64,000 nt of DNA from Alphaproteobacteria bacterium MarineAlpha5_Bin9 (GCA_002937895.1 PTKV01000008.1:1-64000); one strand, 5' to 3'. Numbered from the stretch's first letter, positions 27,436-37,673 are shown. Notes: generated from the letters alone by a model not told the origin. Numbers and translations are program-made.

Positions 27436-29179
27436 TTATATAAGCACATTTTATAATGATATTTATCATATTATTGATAACTTAATTAAAGATAATATTA
27501 TTCCAAAAGATTTTAATATTAAAAAAATTAATGTAGATTTTTCTTCAAAATCAAAAAGAGGAGATATATCTACAAACCTATATATTATATTAAATAAAAG
27601 TTTAATTAAAAAAGATTTTGAATTAAAAAATTATATATTATTTGAATTTAACAAATTATCTTATTTAAATAAAATTACATTTTCAAACAATGGATTTATT
27701 AATCTTATACTTAATGATGATTATATTTTTTCAAAATTAATTGAAGTAATTAAAAAAAACCATGAATATGGAAAAATTATACTAAAGAATAAAGATAAAA
27801 ATATTAATATAGAATATGTATCAGCTAATCCCACAGGTCCTGTACATGTAGCCCATATGAGAGGGGCTGTTTTAGGAGATGTCTTGTCTAATATCTTAAG
27901 TTTTGTTGGCTATAATGTTACAAGAGAATATTACGTCAATGATACAGGAACCCAAATTAATATATTAGGTAAATCATTATATAAACGATATCTTCAACTA
28001 TTAGGAGAGCAAATTGAAATAGAAAAAGATGAATATCCTGGCGATTATTTAATTAAAATTGCAAAAAATATACTAGATAATCATAAAAATGAAATTATAA
28101 AAAAAAATATAAAAGATAAAGATATTTTTTTCAAAAATTATGCCGTTAAAGAAATAATTAAAACAATTAAAATAGATTTAAAAAATTTAGGAATCTTATT
28201 TGATACATATACCCATGAATCGTCAATTATTGATAATAATAGTAATATAAATGAAGTTTTTAAAATTTTAAAAGAAAAGGAATTGTTATACGAAGGTTTT
28301 TTAAATAAACCAAAAGGTGAAGATATAAAAAATTGGAAACCTCGTAAACAGTTACTTTTTAAATCCTCATATTATGGAGATGATTCAGATAGGCCTTTAA
28401 AAAAAGAAAATGGAGAATGGACATATTTTGCTAATGATTCAGCTTACCATTATAATAAAATAAACCGAAATTATAATTTATTAATAAATGTTTGGGGTGC
28501 AGATCATATAGGATATGTAAAAAGAATGAAATCTATTGTTGACGCCATTTCAAACTCAAAAGTATCTTTAAATATAATTGTATGTCAAATAGTTAAATTA
28601 ATTAAAAATAATCAATCTTTAAAAATGTCAAAAAGAGAAGGTAATTATATTTTAATTAAGGATCTTTTAAAAGATGTTGGAAAAGATCCATTAAGATATT
28701 ATATGATATCAACTAAAAATGAAACACCAATAGATTTTAATATTGATGAAGTTATAAAGCAAAATAAAGACAATCCTGTATTTTATTGTCAATATGCTTA
28801 TGCAAGATCTTCTTCAGTAATAAATAAATTTAAGAATGATAATATTTTAAATTCTGAAAATTTGATCAATAAAAAGATAGATTTTAAATTTATTAGTAAA
28901 TATGAAAGAGAGATTATTTTACAAATTATCGCGTGGCCTTATATTATATTTCAATCATCAACTTTATGTCAACCACATAGAATTACTAATTATATTGAAA
29001 ATTTATCAACAATTTTTCATTCTTTTTGGAATAAAGGAAAAGATCATTCTGAATATAGACTAATTGATAATAGTAATATTAATAAGACCATATCGAAAAT
29101 TATTTGGATAGATTCTATGAGAATTGTTTTTAGAAATGCATTTAAATTAATTGGAATAGAAGCTAATGAAAAAATGTAA
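27428..29179 (+). CDS. argS: arginyl-tRNA synthetase
   Basis: Class I synthetase, 583 residues from ATG 27428 (MNDYISTFYND). The open frame continues upstream but the ATGAATGA overlap with dgt is the natural coupling site. It has an N-terminal Add-1 domain, then NPTGPVHVAHMRGAVLGD, where the HIGH motif reads HVAH instead of the usual HVGH. YYVNDTGTQI and LKMSKREGNY (KMSK) follow, then the DALR anticodon domain. The upstream-downstream order dgt-argS-SPOR-scpA is alphaproteobacterial. Confidence 0.94.
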   Translation: MNDYISTFYNDIYHIIDNLIKDNIIPKDFNIKKINVDFSSKSKRGDISTNLYIILNKSLIKKDFELKNYILFEFNKLSYLNKITFSNNGFINLILNDDYIFSKLIEVIKKNHEYGKIILKNKDKNINIEYVSANPTGPVHVAHMRGAVLGDVLSNILSFVGYNVTREYYVNDTGTQINILGKSLYKRYLQLLGEQIEIEKDEYPGDYLIKIAKNILDNHKNEIIKKNIKDKDIFFKNYAVKEIIKTIKIDLKNLGILFDTYTHESSIIDNNSNINEVFKILKEKELLYEGFLNKPKGEDIKNWKPRKQLLFKSSYYGDDSDRPLKKENGEWTYFANDSAYHYNKINRNYNLLINVWGADHIGYVKRMKSIVDAISNSKVSLNIIVCQIVKLIKNNQSLKMSKREGNYILIKDLLKDVGKDPLRYYMISTKNETPIDFNIDEVIKQNKDNPVFYCQYAYARSSSVINKFKNDNILNSENLINKKIDFKFISKYEREIILQIIAWPYIIFQSSTLCQPHRITNYIENLSTIFHSFWNKGKDHSEYRLIDNSNINKTISKIIWIDSMRIVFRNAFKLIGIEANEKM

Positions 29180-29691
29180 TGATTAAGAGGAATATTTTTT
29201 TTAAAAAAAAAATTAATACTTTATTTATTTTTATTACATTTCTATTATTTATATTTATCTCCTATTTTATTTTAGAAAACTTCCTAATTTTTTCAGATAA
29301 AAATTTTGTAAAAATAAATGAATATAAAGGCAATTTTTATACAATTCCTGTAAATACAGAAAATGAAAAAGTACCATTTCAAAATATAAGAATTTTAGAA
29401 AAATCTTCAGAAAATTATGAAAATATTCATGACCTTAAATATTCAATTCAATTATTTTCATCATCTGATTTAAGTGAAGTAAAAAGTAGAATCAATTATT
29501 TTTCTTCTAAAGAATCATTTAATATTAATGATTTATATATTGTTGCATTAAAACATAATCTTGGTTCTGGATCTGATTATTTGTTAGTTTATAAGGATTT
29601 TTCAGATAGAAATAAGGCATTAAACTACTGTAAAAATTTTTTTTCTAATATTAATAATTGTCTAATTGTTAACATCCAAAACTTAGATTAA
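29179..29691 (+). CDS. membrane-anchored SPOR-like domain protein
   Basis: A 170-residue protein with one N-terminal transmembrane segment (about residues 14-34, very Phe/Ile rich). Its C-terminal region, about residues 85-168, follows the SPOR pattern: YSIQLFSSSDLSEVKSRIN, then YLLVYKDFSDRNKALNYCKNF. SPOR domains bind denuded septal peptidoglycan, so a divisome role is likely. Position between argS and scpA matches the usual alphaproteobacterial SPOR gene; nagZ, normally next, is absent. It overlaps argS by one base. Confidence 0.72.
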   Translation: MIKRNIFFKKKINTLFIFITFLLFIFISYFILENFLIFSDKNFVKINEYKGNFYTIPVNTENEKVPFQNIRILEKSSENYENIHDLKYSIQLFSSSDLSEVKSRINYFSSKESFNINDLYIVALKHNLGSGSDYLLVYKDFSDRNKALNYCKNFFSNINNCLIVNIQNLD

Positions 29692-29701
29692 TAATATCTT
29701 A

Positions 29702-30475
29702 ATGTTAGAAGATATTAAAAATGTATCTGAAAATAATGAAATTATTGATAATTTTAATCTAAATTTAGAAGGATTTGATGGACCTATTGATTTGCTGCTT
29801 GAATTGGCAAAAAAACAAAAAGTTGATTTATCGAATATCAATGTTTTAGAATTAGCAAATCAATATATTCTATATATTAACAAATATAAGTCATTGCATC
29901 TTGAAATTGCTGCGGATTATTTAGTTATGGCTGCTTGGCTAACCTTTTTAAAATCAAAATTATTATTGCCTAAAACTGATGAAAAGGAAGATCATACTCC
30001 AGAAGATCTTGAAGCTGCTTTAAAATATCAATTACAAAGATTATCGGCAATACAAGATACATCACACAAATTATATAGTATGCCTCTAATAAATAGAGAT
30101 GTATTTTACAGAGGTTTTTCAAATGAAATTAAAGTTAAATATAATATTACTTATTCTTCTACTCTATATGACTTATTAAAATCATATTCACAAATAATTA
30201 TTCAAAAAGAAGATCATCAATTATCAATAGAAGCATCAGAGTTAATTACTGTTGAACAATCAATATTAAGATTAAAAGGAATGTTTGGTTCCATAACTGA
30301 ATGGACTAATTTTATGAATATAATTCCAAAATTAACTAAAAATATTGTTTTAAATAAATCATCAATTTCCTCAAATTTTGTAGCATCATTAGAATTAGCA
30401 AAAAATGGTTTTATTGATGTTAAACAGGAAGAATCTTTTGGAAATATTTTTATAAAGGTAAAAAATAATGGATGA
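29702..30475 (+). CDS. scpA: segregation and condensation protein A
   Basis: The 257-residue kleisin of the Smc-ScpAB condensin. The N-terminal FDGPIDLLLELAKKQKVDLSNINV is the ScpA hallmark, followed by EIAADYLVMAAWLTFLKSKLLLP. The C-terminal winged helix (about 190-255) ends in SFGNIFIKV. It overlaps scpB by 8 bases, implying coupled translation of the pair. Confidence 0.94.
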   Translation: MLEDIKNVSENNEIIDNFNLNLEGFDGPIDLLLELAKKQKVDLSNINVLELANQYILYINKYKSLHLEIAADYLVMAAWLTFLKSKLLLPKTDEKEDHTPEDLEAALKYQLQRLSAIQDTSHKLYSMPLINRDVFYRGFSNEIKVKYNITYSSTLYDLLKSYSQIIIQKEDHQLSIEASELITVEQSILRLKGMFGSITEWTNFMNIIPKLTKNIVLNKSSISSNFVASLELAKNGFIDVKQEESFGNIFIKVKNNG

Positions 30476-31103
30476 TAATACTAATTTAAATATTCTAGAA
30501 GCTATAATTTTTTCTTCTACTGAACCAGTTCATGAAAATGATTTAAAAGAAAAAATTAATGATAAAAATAAATTTAATTCTTATATTGATCAATTAATTA
30601 ATTTTTATTCAAATAGAGGAATTAATTTAGTTAAAACTGGTGAATATTGGTCTTTTAGAACATCCCCTAAACTAAAAGATGTGCTAACTATTCAAAAAAA
30701 TCAAAAAAGAAAGTTATCAAAAGCTGCGATTGAAACTTTAGCTATTATAGCATACATGCAACCTGTCACTAGAGCTGAAGTTGAAGATATAAGAGGAGTA
30801 CAAATGGGAAGAGGTTCAATTGATAATTTAATGGAAATAGGATGGATTAAACCTAAAGGAAGAAAAAATTCTCCTGGAAGACCAACTACATGGGGGACTA
30901 CTGATATTTTTCTTCAACACTTTGGATTAGATAATATTAATGATCTACCAAGTAAAGAAGAATTAAAAGCAAGTGGATTTTTAGAAAAAAGATCGGCAAT
31001 TTCAACTATTACTGATTTAGCTAAAGAAAAAGAAATATCTCAATTTAATGACAATGATATAATCCCAGAAGAAAATCTTGATGATTTTATTTCAAATAAA
31101 TAA
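30468..31103 (+). CDS. scpB: segregation and condensation protein B
   Basis: The 211-residue ScpB with two winged-helix domains: ILEAIIFSSTEPVHENDL at the N-terminus and KLSKAAIETLAIIAYMQPVTRAEVE with GRKNSPGRPTTWGTT in the second domain. It dimerises and binds ScpA in the Smc complex that compacts and separates chromosomes. It is followed after 93 bases by tatA, the usual alphaproteobacterial order. Confidence 0.95.
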   Translation: MDDNTNLNILEAIIFSSTEPVHENDLKEKINDKNKFNSYIDQLINFYSNRGINLVKTGEYWSFRTSPKLKDVLTIQKNQKRKLSKAAIETLAIIAYMQPVTRAEVEDIRGVQMGRGSIDNLMEIGWIKPKGRKNSPGRPTTWGTTDIFLQHFGLDNINDLPSKEELKASGFLEKRSAISTITDLAKEKEISQFNDNDIIPEENLDDFISNK

Positions 31104-31196
31104 TTTTTTCCTTAAAACCCTTTATTTTCTTCACTTTATTAAGTTTATTTTTCTACAATAATAGGTTATTAGCAATTTTAATTTGGAGAAATTGAT

Positions 31197-31385
31197 ATGA
31201 CACCTAGTATATGGCAACTTTTAATTGTGCTAGCGATTGTTTTATTGCTTTTTGGTCGAGGAAAAATTCCACAATTAATGGGAGATATGGCCAAAGGAAT
31301 AAAATCATTCAAAAGTGGCATGAAAGACGAAAATAAAAAAGAAACTGATAATATTGAAGAAAATAAATCTGACGAAAATAAATAA
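31197..31385 (+). CDS. tatA: twin-arginine translocase subunit TatA
   Basis: A 62-residue single-span protein: an N-terminal membrane helix ([12 protein letters not shown]), the FGRGKIP hinge, an amphipathic helix ([15 protein letters not shown]) and an acidic/lysine tail. It polymerises into the Tat pore for folded proteins. GGAGAAATTGAT before the ATG is a recognisable ribosome-binding region. First gene of tatABC. Confidence 0.95.
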   Translation: MTPSIWQLLIVLAIVLLLFGRGKIPQLMGDMAKGIKSFKSGMKDENKKETDNIEENKSDENK

Positions 31386-31391
31386 ATTTAA

Positions 31392-31739
31392 ATGTTTTCT
31401 TTCGGTTGGACTGAGTTAGCTTTAGTTTTTGTTATTGTAGTAATTTTTATTGGTCCTAAAGAATTACCAAATTTATTAAAGCATATTGGAACTTTTTCAA
31501 AAGCTATCAAAAAAATTTCTAGAGAATTTAAATATTCATTGAATGAATTATCTAATGAAGCTGATATTAAAGATGTAAAAAAATCGTTTGATGATTTAAA
31601 AACGATTAATAAGGATTTAGATCCAGCAAACTCATTAAAAAATGAGATTAAAGACATTAAAGACACTACTAATATATTTAAAGATGAAATTTCTAAAGCA
31701 TCATCAATAGATGATAAAAAAAATGAAGATAAGAAATAA
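31392..31739 (+). CDS. tatB: Sec-independent translocase subunit TatB
   Basis: A 115-residue protein beginning MFSFGWTELALVFVIVVIFIG, with the conserved Glu in the membrane helix, then PKELPNLLKHIG, an amphipathic helix and a long charged helical tail. With TatC it forms the signal-peptide receptor. It sits six bases after tatA and twelve before tatC. At least one window protein, the binding protein at 57725, has a twin-arginine signal. Confidence 0.93.
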   Translation: MFSFGWTELALVFVIVVIFIGPKELPNLLKHIGTFSKAIKKISREFKYSLNELSNEADIKDVKKSFDDLKTINKDLDPANSLKNEIKDIKDTTNIFKDEISKASSIDDKKNEDKK

Positions 31740-31751
31740 CTTGTAAATTAT

Positions 31752-32513
31752 ATGAATGATAATAAATCACAAATGAAAGAAATGTCATTAATTGATCATT
31801 TAGCTGAGTTAAGAAATAGACTCATTTGGTGTTTTATTTATATTTTAATTATTTTTATTATTTGCTTTTATTTTGCTGATAATCTTTTTTCATTTTTAGC
31901 TAAACCACTTGTTGAATTAATGGATACAGAAAATGGACAAGGATTCATTTATACTGCATTACAAGAAGCTTTTTTTACTGAATTAAAAATAGCATTCTTT
32001 TTTGCACTTTTTTTTGCTTTTCCATTGATTTCAATACAAATATGGAAATTTATTGCTCCAGGATTATATAAAAATGAAAAATTTGCATTTTTACCTTTTT
32101 TAATTGCAACCCCAATTTTATTTTTCTTAGGAGCATCTATGGTGTATTATATAATTTCTCCTATTGCATGGAAATTTTTTCTATCTTATCAAAATATGAA
32201 CACTAGTGGCATTCCCATAAGATTAGAGGCAAAAATGGGTGAATATCTTAATTTAATGATGAGATTCATTTTTGCTTTTGGTATGGCGTTCCAGTTGCCA
32301 GTTGTTATTACTTTAATGGCAAAAGCGGGTTTAGTTAATTATGAAAATTTAAAGAAATTTCGTAAATATGCTATTGTTATAGCTTTTTTAGCAGCAGCTT
32401 TTTTAACGCCACCAGATCCTTTTAGTCAAATAAGTTTAGCATTGCCAATTATTATTTTATATGAAATATCAATATTTTTAGCGAAAATGATTTCAAAAAA
32501 TAAAAAAGAATAA
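31752..32513 (+). CDS. tatC: twin-arginine translocase subunit TatC
   Basis: A 253-residue protein with six membrane helices. It shows the conserved MSLIDHLAELRNRLIW N-terminus, the FxFPLISIQIWKFIAPGLYKNEK stretch, and late FLAAAFLTPPDPFSQ, all TatC signatures. It recognises the twin-arginine motif on signal peptides. It lies eight bases upstream of serS. Confidence 0.96.
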   Translation: MNDNKSQMKEMSLIDHLAELRNRLIWCFIYILIIFIICFYFADNLFSFLAKPLVELMDTENGQGFIYTALQEAFFTELKIAFFFALFFAFPLISIQIWKFIAPGLYKNEKFAFLPFLIATPILFFLGASMVYYIISPIAWKFFLSYQNMNTSGIPIRLEAKMGEYLNLMMRFIFAFGMAFQLPVVITLMAKAGLVNYENLKKFRKYAIVIAFLAAAFLTPPDPFSQISLALPIIILYEISIFLAKMISKNKKE

Positions 32514-32520
32514 CTTATAT

Positions 32521-33786
32521 ATGCATGATATATCTATAATTAGAACAGATCCAGTAAAATTTGATAACTCTTTAATAAATAGAGGTGTAGAACCTTGTTC
32601 CAAAAATATAATAAGTAAAGATGTTGAAAAAAGAAAAGCACAAACTCTTCTTCAACAATTACAGGCAGAAAGAAATTCTTTATCTAAAGAGATTAATATA
32701 TTGAAATCTAAAAATTTAGATGTAAAAAATCAAATTAATAAAGTTGATAAAATTAAAGATCAAATTATTTCATTAAAAGAATTAGAAAAAATTTTAGATG
32801 ATGAGTTAAAAGCTATATTATCTAATTTACCAAATATTCCATCATCTGATGTCCCTTTTGGAAAAGATGAAAAAGATAATATTGAATTAAAAAAATGGGG
32901 AAATAAACCTCAATTTAATTTTAAATCTAAAAGGCATTTTGAAATAGGTGAATCCATGGGATTAATGAATTTTGATATTGCATCTAAAATATCTGGTTCT
33001 AGATTTGTTGTCCTAAAGGGAATGTTAGCTAAATTAGAAAGAGCACTTTCACAATTTATGTTAGATCAACATACTAATAAAAATGGATATACTGAAATGA
33101 ATGTTCCTGTACTTGTAAAAGATCATTCTCTTTTTGGAACAGGAAATTTACCTAAATTTGCTGAAGATCTATTTACTTCTGGCGATGATCATTGGTTGAT
33201 TCCTACTGCAGAGGTTCCTTTAACTAACCTAGTAAGAGAACAAATTTTAGATTTAAATTCCTTACCAATGAGATTTACCTCATATACACCATGCTTTAGA
33301 TCTGAGGCTGGTGCAGCAGGAAAAGATACCAGAGGAATGCTTAGACAACATCAGTTTACAAAAGTTGAATTAGTATCAATATCAAAACCAGAAGATTCTG
33401 AAAAAGAACATGAAAGAATGCTATTATCTGCAGAAGGTATCTTACAAGAATTAGACCTTCATTATAGAGTTGTAACTTTATGCACTGGAGATATGGGTTT
33501 TGCTTCTAAAAAAACTTATGATATTGAAGTATGGTTACCCGGAGAAAATACCTATAGAGAAATTTCAAGTTGTTCAAATTGCGGAGATTTTCAGTCTAGA
33601 AGGATGAATGCAAAGTATAAAAATGAAAAAAATGAGAACATATTCGTACATACTCTGAATGGCTCTGGATTAGCTGTAGGAAGAACTCTTATAGCTATTT
33701 TAGAAAATTATCAAACTGAGGATGGTAATGTAGCAATACCAAAAGTACTCCAAAAATATTTAAATAATAAAACTTTTATTATTTAG
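32521..33786 (+). CDS. serS: seryl-tRNA synthetase
   Basis: A 421-residue class II synthetase. The N-terminal coiled-coil arm (about residues 30-100) binds tRNA-Ser. The catalytic domain shows PTAEVPLTNL, motif 2 FTSYTPCFRSEAGAAGKDTRGMLRQHQF, and motif 3 LNGSGLAVGRTLIAILENYQ. It also charges tRNA-Sec where present. Its TAG overlaps the GTG start of pcm by one base. Confidence 0.97.
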   Translation: MHDISIIRTDPVKFDNSLINRGVEPCSKNIISKDVEKRKAQTLLQQLQAERNSLSKEINILKSKNLDVKNQINKVDKIKDQIISLKELEKILDDELKAILSNLPNIPSSDVPFGKDEKDNIELKKWGNKPQFNFKSKRHFEIGESMGLMNFDIASKISGSRFVVLKGMLAKLERALSQFMLDQHTNKNGYTEMNVPVLVKDHSLFGTGNLPKFAEDLFTSGDDHWLIPTAEVPLTNLVREQILDLNSLPMRFTSYTPCFRSEAGAAGKDTRGMLRQHQFTKVELVSISKPEDSEKEHERMLLSAEGILQELDLHYRVVTLCTGDMGFASKKTYDIEVWLPGENTYREISSCSNCGDFQSRRMNAKYKNEKNENIFVHTLNGSGLAVGRTLIAILENYQTEDGNVAIPKVLQKYLNNKTFII

Positions 33787-34415
33787 TGGTTGATGTAAGA
33801 AAAATTAGATTGATTTTAGATTTAAGGGAAGCTGGTATCTCAAACTCTAAAGTATTATCTGCTTTAGAGAAAATTCCTAGAGAGAAATTTATTCCTAATA
33901 CTTTTAGAAATCAAGCTTATGAAAATATAGCTCTTCCAATAGGTGAAGAACAAACTATCAGTCAACCTTACATCGTGGCTCTTATGACAGAGATGTTAAA
34001 TATTGAAAAACATCATAAAATTTTAGAATTAGGTACTGGTAGTGGTTATCAAACTTGTATTTTATCTTTACTATCTAGAAGAGTATATTCTATTGAAAGA
34101 ATTAAAAAATTACTAATTAAAGCAGAAAATATGTTTAATATGCTTAAATTAACTAATATTGTCACTAAACATGGTGATGGAAACTTAGGATGGCCAGAGC
34201 AAATACCTTTTGACAGAATAATTTTTACGGCTGCTACAAAAGCAATATCTGAAAACATTTTTAATCATATCTCTAATAACGGAATAATAATTGCTCCGAT
34301 AATTTCACATAATTCACAAAAATTAAAAAAATTTACAAAAAAAGATAACGAAATTGTTGAAGAAGATATTGAAAATGTATTATTTGTACCAAATTTGTCA
34401 GGAATTCAAAATTAA
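33786..34415 (+). CDS. pcm: protein-L-isoaspartate O-methyltransferase
   Basis: A 209-residue repair methyltransferase that converts L-isoaspartyl residues back toward aspartyl. PREKFIP, IGEEQTISQPYIVALMTE (family signature), ILELGTGSGYQT (SAM motif I) and a late LVPIG-like region support the call. The start is GTG (33786) inside the serS stop. surE, usually between serS and pcm in alphaproteobacteria, is missing. Its stop shares TTAA with the convergent MATE gene. Confidence 0.92.
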   Translation: MVDVRKIRLILDLREAGISNSKVLSALEKIPREKFIPNTFRNQAYENIALPIGEEQTISQPYIVALMTEMLNIEKHHKILELGTGSGYQTCILSLLSRRVYSIERIKKLLIKAENMFNMLKLTNIVTKHGDGNLGWPEQIPFDRIIFTAATKAISENIFNHISNNGIIIAPIISHNSQKLKKFTKKDNEIVEEDIENVLFVPNLSGIQN

Positions 34416-35773
34416 TTTAAATTTTTTGTAAATTCTATACTCATTATTTTTCTTGAAAAGAATATTACAAAAATTCCAAAAATCCAATTTATTAATAATA
34501 AACCCCAAAAAACATAAGCAAAATCAAATTCTAAGTAAATTATTAAAAATGATAATGTTATTAGAGGTAAAATAACCATTCTAAAAATAGTTAGAAATAA
34601 AACATAATTAGCTTTTTTCATTCCTTGAAGTAATGCATTACTTATAAAAAAAACAGGATATATTGGTTCCATTAGACAGGTGATTTGTAAATATGTTTTT
34701 CCATATTTGATTACATCTTTATTATCAGTAAATATACTTACAATGAATTCTGCTGAAAAAAATATAATTATTCCTGCAAATATCATAATTGAACATCCGT
34801 AAAATAAAGCCTTACTATAAACTTCTCTAACTCTATCAAAATTCTTTGCTCCAAAGTTTTGACCAGATATTGCTAAAACTGCAGAATTTAATCCTAATAT
34901 TGGTAATAAAAAAATTTGTTCATATCTAATTGCTGTTCCATAACCAGCAAGTGCATAATCTCCATACATAGATACAAAGTAGAGAATGATATAAACACCT
35001 ACGCTTATCATTATCATCCCAAAAGCTGCTGGTATTCCTTGATTTAATAAAGATTTAATTAGATCTAATTTTGGATAAAAACATTTAAGATATAAATATT
35101 TTTTCAGTTCTGTATTAAATGTTTTATATAAAATATAAGTCATTCCGAGGAATTGTGATGTAATTGTTGCCAAAGCAATACCTTTAATTCCTAATGCTGG
35201 AATAAAACCATATCCGAAAATAAATAATGGATTAAGTATTATATTTAAAAAAAAGCTAAAAATCATAACATTCCTATAACTTTTAGTATCTCCTATTGCT
35301 GTAAGTGATGAGTTAGCCGCAATTTGAATAAAGAAAAAAATTGATCCAAGAAAAATAATTTGAATATAATCTATAGATAAATTTAAAGTTGTTGTATTTG
35401 TTCCCATTAATTCTAGGATAACAGGTCCGATTAATAGTCCAATAATAGTTATAATTATAGCCACAATTAATGAAATTAATAAAGTTTGAGCTAAATATAA
35501 GGATGCCTTTGTTTTATTTTCATTACCAATAGAATTAGAAATTAAAGCAGTTGAACCAATACTTATGCCAATTCCTATAGCAATAATTATAAAATATACT
35601 GGAAAAGTTTGAGCTATAGCTGCAAGTGCTTCTGGAGAAATTTTTCCTGCGAAAAAAGTATCTACTATGTTATAAAAAGTTTGAAACATTGTCCCAATGC
35701 TTGAAGGTATGGCAATATTAATAAAAAGTTTATTAATTGGATCTTTAGTTAAGGAATATTGTTTATTTTTCAT
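34412..35773 (-). CDS. MATE family multidrug/metabolite efflux transporter
   Basis: A 453-residue protein with twelve hydrophobic segments in two homologous halves. The MATE pattern appears in FYNIVDTFFAGKISPEALAAIAQTFPV at the N-terminus, with a related GLNSAVLAISGQNFGAKNFDRV at the start of the second half. It would expel cationic drugs or metabolites using a Na+ or H+ gradient. No operon partner: flanks are convergent pcm and divergent ade. Confidence 0.92.
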   Translation of the reverse strand: MKNKQYSLTKDPINKLFINIAIPSSIGTMFQTFYNIVDTFFAGKISPEALAAIAQTFPVYFIIIAIGIGISIGSTALISNSIGNENKTKASLYLAQTLLISLIVAIIITIIGLLIGPVILELMGTNTTTLNLSIDYIQIIFLGSIFFFIQIAANSSLTAIGDTKSYRNVMIFSFFLNIILNPLFIFGYGFIPALGIKGIALATITSQFLGMTYILYKTFNTELKKYLYLKCFYPKLDLIKSLLNQGIPAAFGMIMISVGVYIILYFVSMYGDYALAGYGTAIRYEQIFLLPILGLNSAVLAISGQNFGAKNFDRVREVYSKALFYGCSIMIFAGIIIFFSAEFIVSIFTDNKDVIKYGKTYLQITCLMEPIYPVFFISNALLQGMKKANYVLFLTIFRMVILPLITLSFLIIYLEFDFAYVFWGLLLINWIFGIFVIFFSRKIMSIEFTKNLN

Positions 35774-35873
35774 GATTATAGGTAATTATGTTTTATTAAT
35801 AAAATTTGCAAGAAATAATATATATATTATATGTATTCTGAAATATTAAAAAAATGATTTTAACAATTTATTT

Positions 35874-37673
35874 ATGATAACAAGATTCTCAGTTCCACCT
35901 TTGTATAATTGCACCATTCATTTATCAAAAGTTGCTTCAAATAAAATACCTCCCGATAAGGTGATCAAAAATGCTAGGATATTATCTACATATACTGATA
36001 GAATATTACAAAATAAAGAAATTTGGATATCAAAAGGAAGAATAGCATGTATAAAAAAAAACAATACTGCTAATAAATTCTTTAAAGAATTAAATATTTT
36101 TGATGCTGAAAATAATATTTTAGCTCCTGGATTAATAGATCCTCATATGCATATTGAAAGTAGTATGATGACAGCTTGCGCATATTCTGAAGCAGCATTA
36201 TTAAATGGAACAACTACAATTTTTTGTGATTCTCATGAAATTGGAAATGTATGTGATATAAAAGGTATTGAGTGGATGCTTGAAGATTGTCGAAGGGCTC
36301 CTTTATCAATTTTTTTGACACTTCCTAGTACTATTCCCGCTACGAATAGTAAATTAGAAACTGCTGGTGGAAATATAAATTATAAAAAAGCAAGCTATCT
36401 TTTCGATAAGTGGAAAGAAATTATTGGATTGGGAGAAAAAATGGATTTTGTCTCTGTATGTGATGGTAATAAATATTCACATCAAATTATCTCTGAATCA
36501 TTAAAAAGAAATCTTCCTATTAGTGGACATGTTTTTGGTAGAGAGTTTGTAGCAGCTTATGCTGCTAGCGGAATTACAGATACTCACGAAGCAGAAGAAA
36601 AATATTTCACTAGTGAATTATTAGATGCAGGTTTATGGATTTTTTTAAGAGGTGGAAATCCATTAACTCCATGGAATAGTATAAAGGAAGCAATTAAGTC
36701 TTTAACAAAATTAGGAGCTTCCTCTAAAAGAGTCTGTGTTTGTACTGATGATAGAGACGCAGATGATTTATTTAATTTTGGATTAGATTGGGTAGTAAGA
36801 CAAGCAATTAAACTAGGAATTAATAAAAAGTCCGCAGTTTCTATGGCCTCTCTTCATCCTGCTATGAGATATAATATTGATAATGAATATGGTGCTTTAG
36901 GCCATAGTAGGAGAGCAGATATTATTCAATTAAATAATAAATTTGAAGTAGAAAATACATGGTTGGGTGGAGAATTAGTAGTAAAAAATAAGAAAGTAAC
37001 TCCTTTATTAGATTATCAACTTTCAAAATATAGATATAAATATCCAAAAAAAGCTTATAAAACTGTTACTCTTCCAAAAAAAATAAATTTGATTCCAAAA
37101 ATTCCAAATAAAAAATTTAAAATCAACACTATTGAAACTAATTTGCCTGGAATAGTTACAAACAAGAAACAGATAATCGTAAATTCTACTAATAAGTCTT
37201 GGAAAAACATTATAGAAGAATACAATTTATGTCATATATGCGTGATTGAACGACATGGCAAAACTGGTGAAATTGGATATGGATTTTTAAAAGATTTCAA
37301 TTTAAAGTTTGGAGCTGTTGCTAGTAGTGTAGGTCATGATGCGCATAATATAATTGTAGCTGGTAAAAGTGAAATAGATATGAAAATTGCTTTAGATAAT
37401 ATAAATAAAGATCAGGGTGGTATAATAATTGTTAATAATAAAAAAATATTATCTAAAATTAAACTCCCAATAGCAGGATTGTTATCTGATAAAAAAGCTA
37501 GTGAAATTGCAAAAGAAACAAAAATTTTTAAAAAAATATGGAAAAAAGCTGGATGTAAAATTCCCTACATGGGTTTTAATCTCTTACCTTTATCTGTTAT
37601 ACCAAACATTAGATTAACAAATAAAGGACTTGTAGATGTGAATAAAATGAAAATTATAAAACTATTTGAATAG
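35874..37673 (+). CDS. ade: adenine deaminase
   Basis: A 599-residue amidohydrolase converting adenine to hypoxanthine and ammonia. ILAPGLIDPHMHIESSMM gives the HxH metal site in the form specific to bacterial Ade. SGHVFGRE, DTHEAEE and VCTDDRDADDL complete the metal ligands, and VASSVGHDAHNIIV is the Ade-specific C-terminal domain. It could consume the adenine released by MtnP. It is followed three bases later by a small membrane protein. Confidence 0.94.
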   Translation: MITRFSVPPLYNCTIHLSKVASNKIPPDKVIKNARILSTYTDRILQNKEIWISKGRIACIKKNNTANKFFKELNIFDAENNILAPGLIDPHMHIESSMMTACAYSEAALLNGTTTIFCDSHEIGNVCDIKGIEWMLEDCRRAPLSIFLTLPSTIPATNSKLETAGGNINYKKASYLFDKWKEIIGLGEKMDFVSVCDGNKYSHQIISESLKRNLPISGHVFGREFVAAYAASGITDTHEAEEKYFTSELLDAGLWIFLRGGNPLTPWNSIKEAIKSLTKLGASSKRVCVCTDDRDADDLFNFGLDWVVRQAIKLGINKKSAVSMASLHPAMRYNIDNEYGALGHSRRADIIQLNNKFEVENTWLGGELVVKNKKVTPLLDYQLSKYRYKYPKKAYKTVTLPKKINLIPKIPNKKFKINTIETNLPGIVTNKKQIIVNSTNKSWKNIIEEYNLCHICVIERHGKTGEIGYGFLKDFNLKFGAVASSVGHDAHNIIVAGKSEIDMKIALDNINKDQGGIIIVNNKKILSKIKLPIAGLLSDKKASEIAKETKIFKKIWKKAGCKIPYMGFNLLPLSVIPNIRLTNKGLVDVNKMKIIKLFE

